Assembly: GCA_963210315.1 (NCBI GenBank)
Contig: OY723278.1
Coordinates: 62,001 to 126,000 of the forward strand
Origin: Rhynchopus euleeides
Lineage: Eukaryota > Euglenozoa > Diplonemea > Diplonemida > Diplonemidae
Direction: 5' to 3'
DNA: 64,000 nucleotides
Both the position numbers and the translations under genes were made by a program. The stretch's first letter is position 1. Each line of letters opens with the position of its first letter. This document shows, piece after piece, positions 58,025 through 64,000 of this stretch. Under the pieces are notes generated by a model, which searched no databases, was not told where the DNA came from, and was given only the letters and a program-made list of their open reading frames with translations.

Positions 58025-60503
58025 TCAAAGCCCCTTGAGGTAGGCCTCGCTGTTCTTGGTGATAGTCTTGATGGACTGGGTGTAGGGGTTGTACTCGAGA
58101 GTGAAGGGGCGGGTGAAGGTGTTGGAGTAGTCCTTCATCCGCTCCGTCGCATCCTTGAAGGAGTCGGCAACGAAGTAGCGCGGCTGGAAGCTGCTCATGG
58201 GGTAGTCCGTCACGGCCCCTGCCACCTCCGGGTCCCAAGGCACGTACTCCGGCTTGTCGTCGTCACTGCCAACCGCAAACCGCAGCTCACCGAAGGAGCT
58301 CAGCAGCGCAGCGCCGTAGGCGCGCACCTTGCCCTCCTGCCTGCACAGCCCCAACTCGATGGAGAAGAAGTAGCAGCTGGCCAGCTTCTGGATGATCTCG
58401 TCGCTGGCCCCCAGACTCGCCATCCCGATGCTCTGTGTGAAGTCCGCAAAGTCGGGGTCAGCGAACATCACGACGTGACCCATCAGCTCGTGTGCCACGT
58501 CAGGCTCCGGTGTGTGGTAAGGGCGCGAGTGGTGCCGGATGTACCTGCCGAGACGGAGGCGTGGTGTGTGGTGATGGGGTGTGGTGCTGTTGGGTGGCGG
58601 CGATGAAAGAAGCGCAGTGGGAAGCCTTAGGCATACTGTGTGGAGTGGAAGACGCGGAATGCAAGCGCATTCAGGAAGTCGCGGGGTGACAGCAGCCCTG
58701 TCGCCGGGCGGATACTGAACCCTGTCCGGTACTTCAGGTATTGTGAGATGTCCTGCAGGTGTGTATGGTGTTGTGGTGTGGTGTGGTGTGGTGGGGGTGG
58801 TCGTATGGTAGTGCCCGTGGTGGTGGTGGTGATGATGTAGTGTGGTGTTGCGGCAGCAGCCCTGTGGCGACACACACGACAAACTGGCAGGGACAGCAGC
58901 CGGCCCAAGCCCTCAGCCTGAAGCATACCTCCAGCTGGGGGATCCTGTCAGGGCGGAACCCACAGTTCTCCACCATCAGCGCCAAGTTGTAGTTGTACTC
59001 CTTGCAGGCGTGGGTGGGGTACAGGGTCATCAGGTTGTCCCACACCAAGCCCCAGGTCTTGTTCTCGTCCGCAGTGTAGGTCACACGCGGGATCTCAGGG
59101 GGTTAAAGCCGCCTGACGCCTGCACGTGGCGCCCCTGCTAATCCCCTCGCATTGCACTGCGCGGGGGGTGAACAGAGTCAGCGGTGGGGTGGTTACCTCG
59201 GTGCTGAAATGCCTTGTGCATGGAGCCGGAATAGCCGGGGTGGTGACCTGGTCTATGAAGGGGGAACCCTGAGCCCAAAGAACCGAGATCCCAAGACCTC
59301 CAATGGGGGCCGGGCGCCCCTCGTCCTGTGTCCTCCACGGCGACCCCCTGCGCGGGCTTCCGGGCCGGAGTAGCCCGCCTCCCTTCTGTCATAGACGGAG
59401 GTCAGACCACCGCAGTTGCGTCTCTGTTTCACACAGTGTAACGTACAGGTGGGAGTGGCCCTAGTACGTTCGGGACGCGTATAGGACTCGCACTACGTGG
59501 GGGGACGGGATGAAAGTCCGAAAAGGTTGGAAAAACGTAGGAGTGCATTACACACAATGTCTTCCCATGGGTAAAGACTAGCTAGTTACCCTCACTCCAC
59601 GTGGGATCCGGAAACCCTTCTTGAGCCACCGGGTCTCCTCACACTTTAGGGGGTGGCGCCCCAGGTTGCTAACCAGCGGCAGGTTTTTGCAGAGACCTAA
59701 GGGTGTCTCTTTTCCTCACCGCAGACAACCGTGTGTGGGAATCGTGTGTAGCCACTGTTTGGGTTCAGTGTCTGGGCATGCGTGGCGCTGGGCCCACTGG
59801 TCGTCACCTTTGCCGCTCGCCACGTAAAGTTGAATAAGGTCACACGCGGGATCTCAAGGCCGTACCGGTACTTCTTCGACACCGCTGCGATCATGTCGCG
59901 ACGCTCGCGGTACACCTTGTCGTGGAGGCCGGGGTGGTCCGACGTCAACACGTCACCCTCAGCAGGCGTCTCCGTCTTGAAGTTGTCGATGTCCGAGATG
60001 TGCGTGGCGTACCACGGGATGGTGCACGACTGGATGACCTGGAAGTGCAGCGTCTGCTTCTTCACAGTCTCGATCGCACGCTCTACGTTGGCATCCTTGA
60101 CGTGGCCCTCGATGTCGGCAAACACTGTCACAGCCTTCAGGTTGTGCTGGTCGGGGGCCTGGCGCGTTGTGATGCTACTGAAGTTGATCTCCTCCTCCCT
60201 GAAAGGCGTCAGGGCATCCAGCAAGCTCCCCGGCTTCTGGTTGTCGATCGAGAACTGCAGCTGCGTCACATGCCGGTCCGGCCCGCCGGCAGCGGACTCC
60301 GCGTCACAGACGGCCGCACCCATGGCTTCCTCCATCGAGTCGAACCGCCGCCCGACCGCAGGCTCCTCCATCGCCTCCTCCACTGTGTGGAGCCTGACGC
60401 CGACCACAGGCTGCTGCTCCATGGTCTGCTCCATGAATGCCTCCATCGCGTGGAATCGGCGCCCGACGGCACGGGCCATCCCACGGTATGTGCTGCGCAT
60501 CAT
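58025..60503 (-). CDS. Aromatic amino acid hydroxylase (Phe/Tyr/Trp hydroxylase family)
   Basis: Four exons: 60503-59808, 59093-58929, 58752-58637, 58544-58025; 498 residues, phases consistent, all introns GT-AG. The N-terminus has three imperfect VGRRFxxMEEAM repeats. An ACT regulatory domain is at about 78-165 ([20 protein letters not shown]). The catalytic domain starts at [12 protein letters not shown] and [16 protein letters not shown]. Iron ligands: H344 and H349 in [11 protein letters not shown]389 in FSIELG, with the same 40-residue spacing as the mammalian enzymes. It ends [13 protein letters not shown], without a long tetramerisation tail. Uses tetrahydropterin and O2. Which of Phe, Tyr or Trp it prefers is not decided. 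Exon 1 ends in a 15-residue duplication of the junction ([19 protein letters not shown]) created by intron 1. Confidence 0.93.
58545..58636 (-). other. Aromatic hydroxylase intron 3 (92 bp)
   Basis: GTATGCC at the donor, CTCGGCAG at the acceptor; joins ACA-CA to G-TAC. Confidence 0.85.
58753..58928 (-). other. Aromatic hydroxylase intron 2 (176 bp)
   Basis: GTATGCTTC donor, CACACCTGCAG acceptor; contains a CACCAC/CACACC microsatellite. Confidence 0.85.
59094..59807 (-). other. Aromatic hydroxylase intron 1, flanked by 20 bp direct repeats
   Basis: A perfect 20 bp repeat AGGTCACACGCGGGATCTCA lies at 59078-59097 and 59837-59856, 759 bp apart, straddling this intron. GTGACG donor after GCAAAG; acceptor CCCCCTGAG with a CTTTAAC branch-like word. 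Much longer than introns 2 and 3. Unspliced, the frame meets TAG at about 59697. Looks like an intron created by insertion. Confidence 0.7.
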
Positions 60504-61688
60504 CTTCGGGTAAAAACTTGCAGGTATGAACCTGCCACAGAACGGGTGAGGGTGGGTGAAGACGTGAGTTGCAGACGTCCGAGCTGTGCCATGCCGTGTC
60601 CGGATCTTCTTGACCGAAGTCGATAGATCCGCGTTTATATGCAGGACAAATGGGCGGGGGAGGGTAGCGGGAGGGATGGGCACAAGTGGGGCCGTACCAT
60701 CAGTTTGCATACCGGAGATAGTGAACAGGGGACCAGGGTGGGGGGGGTAGTGAAATCGAATTTGGTCGAGGAAAACACACATCAGGGTGTGATACCCGAA
60801 AATTGAGGCTCTCCCGATTTCATCCAGCCACGAAGGTCGGACCTCACAGGAGACGTGGTTCATCCTCAATCATCAGCGAGATACTCTCACTGGAGGAGAC
60901 ACAGCAAAGAAAAGATTTCAAAAGCACCGTTCAGTTCCGCACATCAACGTATCCTGCCTCACAGTTGTTTCGCTTCCGAAAGCAGACAAGATCGTACCAG
61001 GGAAGGTGATCAGCGGAGTGAAGTGGGTGCTATGGTAAAGACTCTGTCGTCAGACATTGATTCAATATTTCTGTACACCAAAACCACTGTCAGTTCAGTA
61101 ATAAATGGAGTAACTGGCCCAGGGTGGGGACTGTGCCCCCGGATCTGTGGGAACTCTTGATGAGTTCAACCCCATGGATTGGGAAAAGCAACCTCTACAT
61201 CACAGCAGCAACCCGCTCTGAGAAAACGCTTCTTATTTCGTTGTTGCGGTACACACACAAAAAAATATCACCCGAAACAAAATTCCCTGACGGGGCTGTG
61301 TTTAGAGCATGTTGGGTTGCAGCTGTGAATGGGTCACCTTCCACTCGACAAGTGTGTTAGAAAAACAAATGGTAAACAAGTAAAAGATGGGCCGACCGCC
61401 CCCAGCAGATGATTCCCTGTCAGACACTCACACTTTGAGCTTGGTACAGGCGTCCCACTGGCCTGAGTGAGCAGCACGCGAGTGAGTGAGCCCTGACACT
61501 TGTGCCGATTCTGCAGTGCATTCATCAGGAGGCGTCCGCTGTGCGAAGCACGCGAGTCATGAGGGCATGCCAGTCCGTTCTTCTGCACCGGAGTGGAGCC
61601 TCCTAAAGCAGTTGCATGCCTTCTTGCAACCCTGTCGTGTTGGTGACAACACAAGAGGGCCTCTTGTGTTCAAGTGGGTCTCTTGGTC
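60504..61688. other. Between OMT and aromatic hydroxylase, no gene seen
   Basis: 61300-61365 is a diverged copy of the right half of the small element at 4951-5070 (GGGTTGCAGCTGTGAATGGG, CTCGACAAGTGTGTTAG). Otherwise unremarkable. Confidence 0.45.
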
Positions 61689-62396
61689 TCAGAGCTTGCG
61701 CGCAAGGTAGAGGCCGTCTGCGATGGGGAGCATTGTGGCGCCGACACGGGGGTCGTTCTGCATCTTCTGGTTGAGGGCCTGCAGTGCTTGGGTGTCCGCA
61801 TCGGGGTCGGTGGTGTTGATGATCCGCCCATCCCACAGCACGTTGTCCACGGCAATCACACCGCCTTTGCGCATCAGCTTCAACGACGCCTCGTAGTAGC
61901 AGTCGTACCCCACCTTGTCGGCGTCGATGAAAGCAAGGTCGAAGGTGCCAGGCTCGCCTGCTGTGTCCACAAGCTGCTGTGCAGTCTGCTTGGCATTGCC
62001 GATGCGGAGGTCGATCTTGCTGTCGACACCCGCTGCCTTCCACGTCTCCTTCCCAAACTGGACGTAGTCGTCGTTGATGTCCAGGGTGACCACCTTCCCG
62101 TCTGCCGGTAGTGCCTCGGCCAGGGCCAGGGTGGTGGTGCCACGGAAGGTGCCGAATTCGATGCACTTCTTGGCCCCGATCAGCTCCACGAGCCAGGCAA
62201 GGAAGCCGGCCTCGTCAGGCGCGCCGATCATCGCAGCCCAGTCCTCGTTCGACGCATTGTAGGTCAGCTTGCGGCGGTGCTCGCTCATGCGGACATGCTC
62301 CAGCACGTAGGGGTACACCTCGGGGCAGTTGCCCAGGGTGGTCCCAGTCATGTGCTTTGCCATCTTCCGCATAACACTGGCCGCGTTCTTCGACAT
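61689..62396 (-). CDS. SAM-dependent O-methyltransferase, caffeoyl-CoA/catechol OMT family
   Basis: 235 residues from ATG 62396, the usual length of this divalent-cation-dependent family. SAM loop IEFGTFRGTTTLALA (79-93), acidic TLDINDDY (104-111), metal-binding FIDADK (156-161; D158, D160) and AVDNVLWDG (182-190; D184, N185), C-terminal MLPIADGLYLARKL. It transfers a methyl group from S-adenosylmethionine to one hydroxyl of a catechol-like ring, in the cytosol. Substrate unproven. No intron. It belongs to the small OMT class, not the larger ASMT/HIOMT class used by animals. Confidence 0.94.
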   Translation of the reverse strand: MSKNAASVMRKMAKHMTGTTLGNCPEVYPYVLEHVRMSEHRRKLTYNASNEDWAAMIGAPDEAGFLAWLVELIGAKKCIEFGTFRGTTTLALAEALPADGKVVTLDINDDYVQFGKETWKAAGVDSKIDLRIGNAKQTAQQLVDTAGEPGTFDLAFIDADKVGYDCYYEASLKLMRKGGVIAVDNVLWDGRIINTTDPDADTQALQALNQKMQNDPRVGATMLPIADGLYLARKL

Positions 62397-62652
62397 CTTT
62401 TTGTGTGTGTTGTGGTGCGCAGCGGTGCGTGATCTGGAGTGGTGGTGTGGTGTGGCAAGGTAGGGTGGAGAAGGGACAACTTTATGAACTCTCGGGTGCT
62501 GTCACTGTGTGTGCCAATGCAGTCCGCTAAAAACACGACTGACTTGGATGCAAAGAATCCCAACAACAATCTGGGACAACAGCCAATGCAGCGCCAAACA
62601 CCAGGAGTCGGCAGTGGGGAGAAGGGGGGTGCAGCTCCATGCGTACGACATC

Positions 62653-62713
62653 CATAGCACCCAGAGGGTGGGCCTTGGTGAAGTCGATGCATCGAGACAT
62701 CATTTTCTTCACC
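62653..62713. promoter_or_regulatory. Upstream module alpha, O-methyltransferase copy
   Basis: CATAGCACCCAGAGGGTGGG ... GGTGAAGTCGATGCATCGAG ... CTTCACC. The GGTGAAG / CTTCACC arms could pair. Confidence 0.4.
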
Positions 62714-62766
62714 GAGGTTCGCTTTGTGCAGTTCTCCAACTGGGGTTCCTTTGTGGGCAGTATCTC

Positions 62767-62862
62767 TACAGAAGCTGCATTCGGTGGTTCCTGTCCTTCT
62801 GGTGGACCAGAAAGGACCAACAGGCAAGGAACACAAACGGCTGTTGGCTTCTGCGATTGCGC
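62767..62862. promoter_or_regulatory. Upstream module beta, O-methyltransferase copy
   Basis: ACAGAAGCTGCATTCGGTGG ... CAGGCAAGGAACACAAACGG ... GGCTTCTGCGATTGC, 370-470 bp upstream of the start. Confidence 0.4.
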
Positions 62863-63160
62863 AATAACTCGCTCCTGCTGGAGGAGAGGCCATCAGAGGG
62901 GGGGTCGCAATTGAGTAGCAGTTCGGCAAGAACGGCAGCACATTCGACTACTGGGGGGCAACCGCTCTGTCCAACTGTGTCAGCCTGTCGGCTCACTGTT
63001 CTTCACTGTTCGTCTGAGCGAAGCCCCCCACGCAAAGTGATTCTTCTCTTGGGGTGTGGGGGGTGGGGGGGGGATACGCTCCTGTGTTTGATATTGAGAG
63101 CGGGTCACACAAGGGGTAGGGAAGGATCGGAAAGGAAAAACAAGAATGCGAGAGTGAAGA

Positions 63161-63219
63161 GGGAGGTGCGGGCAGCCATTGCCACTTCGCAATGGCAATG
63201 GCTGTAGTGCGACCTTCCC
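63161..63219. repeat. GGGAGGT hairpin repeat, copy 5
   Basis: GGGAGGTGCGGGCAGCCATT GCCACTTCGCAATGGCAATGGC then GCGACCTTCCC. Confidence 0.75.
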
Positions 63220-63439
63220 TTCGGTTTGGGGCGTCTCAATTCTCGGAACTTCAAGAATGATAAGATCTTCCCGGTCGAGTTTGTGAAATTCTCGGAGCTG
63301 GAAGTGCCAATCTGGCTTTGCTGTGCGGCACGGTTCCTGTGCAACAGAGAACACCCACACAACACAGCCCCGGATAGACAGTTTCACTTCCTACTTCGCC
63401 ATCGGTAATTTAGCAGCGAAGACCCCTCCCCCACCCTTC

Positions 63440-63880
63440 TTACACAGCAACTGTGGGAGCAGTTCAGGGCTACTTTTTGTCGAGCGCACACTTGTGTCTC
63501 AAGGCTGTGTTGAGGCCCTGTGAAGTGGCATGAATGTGCTAATCCTAAATATTCAGTCGGGCGATTCTTTTCGGTTGTTCCGTGGGGGGTCTTCGCTGTT
63601 CTCCGGCACAGGGGGAATGCACCCAACTCCTGGCACCGCAGCGAAGCCCCCACAACTAGTACTAAATAGGGGGTTTGTGTGCCCCGAGCAGGCCGTGATG
63701 TGGCCCCATGATGTGAGAAAGCGTTCTGGCTGCAGTCGACTTCAAAACGCTGCACTGCACCGCATGGCACCACAGTGGGTCAAGGAGATATTCCTTTTTC
63801 CCAAGAAAAGTGGCCTGTCTCGGAACAACCCCAAACAAAAACGTGAAGAAAAACAGCACGAACCCACCCAGCTCATGCGC
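63440..63880. repeat. Dispersed repeat X, copy 2
   Basis: Collinear with 48190-48600. Both copies lie beyond module beta and a GGGAGGT hairpin, so the order beta, hairpin, X is the same upstream of acetyltransferase 2 and of the O-methyltransferase. Confidence 0.8.
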
Positions 63881-64000
63881 TGGGGGATGCGGCAGGAAAC
63901 GGGGGCGAGGGGGAGGGGGTAGGATTGACCAACCGCTGAGCCAGCCGTGATCGGTGCCTGTTGGTTCGATATCACATTGCGCAGGACACAATCCACATGT

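Noticed and set aside
59098..59836. Group I/II intron or hammerhead-type ribozyme in the hydroxylase insert
   Set aside because: No domain V-like or hammerhead core could be matched by eye; GT-AG ends suffice.

Overview
The window is nuclear DNA of a transposon-rich microbial eukaryote. Evidence: GT-AG introns in one gene, several nested families of non-LTR retrotransposons and DNA transposons with target-site duplications (TSDs), and no operons or ribosome-binding sites. An alga or other protist is likely. A chromerid, dinoflagellate or similar host is possible, but nothing here fixes the lineage. No rRNA, confident tRNA, CRISPR or LTR-retrotransposon polymerase was seen.

Layout. 1-5.1 kb is repeat debris, including an inverted duplicated block whose clean second copy sits at 37.8-38.8 kb. 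8.2-9.5 kb is a phosphatidylserine-decarboxylase-like gene. 10.4-38.8 kb is almost solid transposon: (i) a 12.4-17.7 kb nest of composite element, hAT-like element and non-LTR retrotransposon, each with its own TSD; (ii) a non-LTR retrotransposon (17.7-24.3 kb) encoding a 2173-residue protein; (iii) a DNA transposon at 24.87-28.34 kb with four ORFs; (iv) a second composite element (29.8-35.0 kb) holding a related two-ORF transposon at 31.06-33.54 kb; (v) several TIR elements. 39.5-47 kb holds a cytochrome P450 and two arylalkylamine N-acetyltransferase-like paralogues. 49.1-56.5 kb holds another composite element, an ACGCGCGT satellite and a long copy of the OTU-bearing retrotransposon inserted in that satellite. 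58.0-62.4 kb holds a four-exon aromatic amino acid hydroxylase and an O-methyltransferase.

How the genes fit together. All six host genes lie on the minus strand. Taken together they could perform aromatic-ring hydroxylation, pyruvoyl-type decarboxylation, amine N-acetylation, O-methylation and a P450 oxidation. This is the reaction set of N-acetyl, O-methyl arylalkylamine (melatonin-type) synthesis. The upstream DNA of several of these genes shares dispersed modules. The clustering is an inference and no substrate is shown by sequence.

Most unusual item. Two related DNA transposons have CACGGTG termini and arrays of palindromes near their ends. Both encode a TNPA-like DNA-binding candidate and a separate ORF that appears to carry the third (Glu) catalytic block of a DDE transposase. 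In the larger element that ORF follows the D1/D2 ORF after TGA-codon-ATG. In the smaller one it starts inside the stop codon of the preceding ORF (TGATG).
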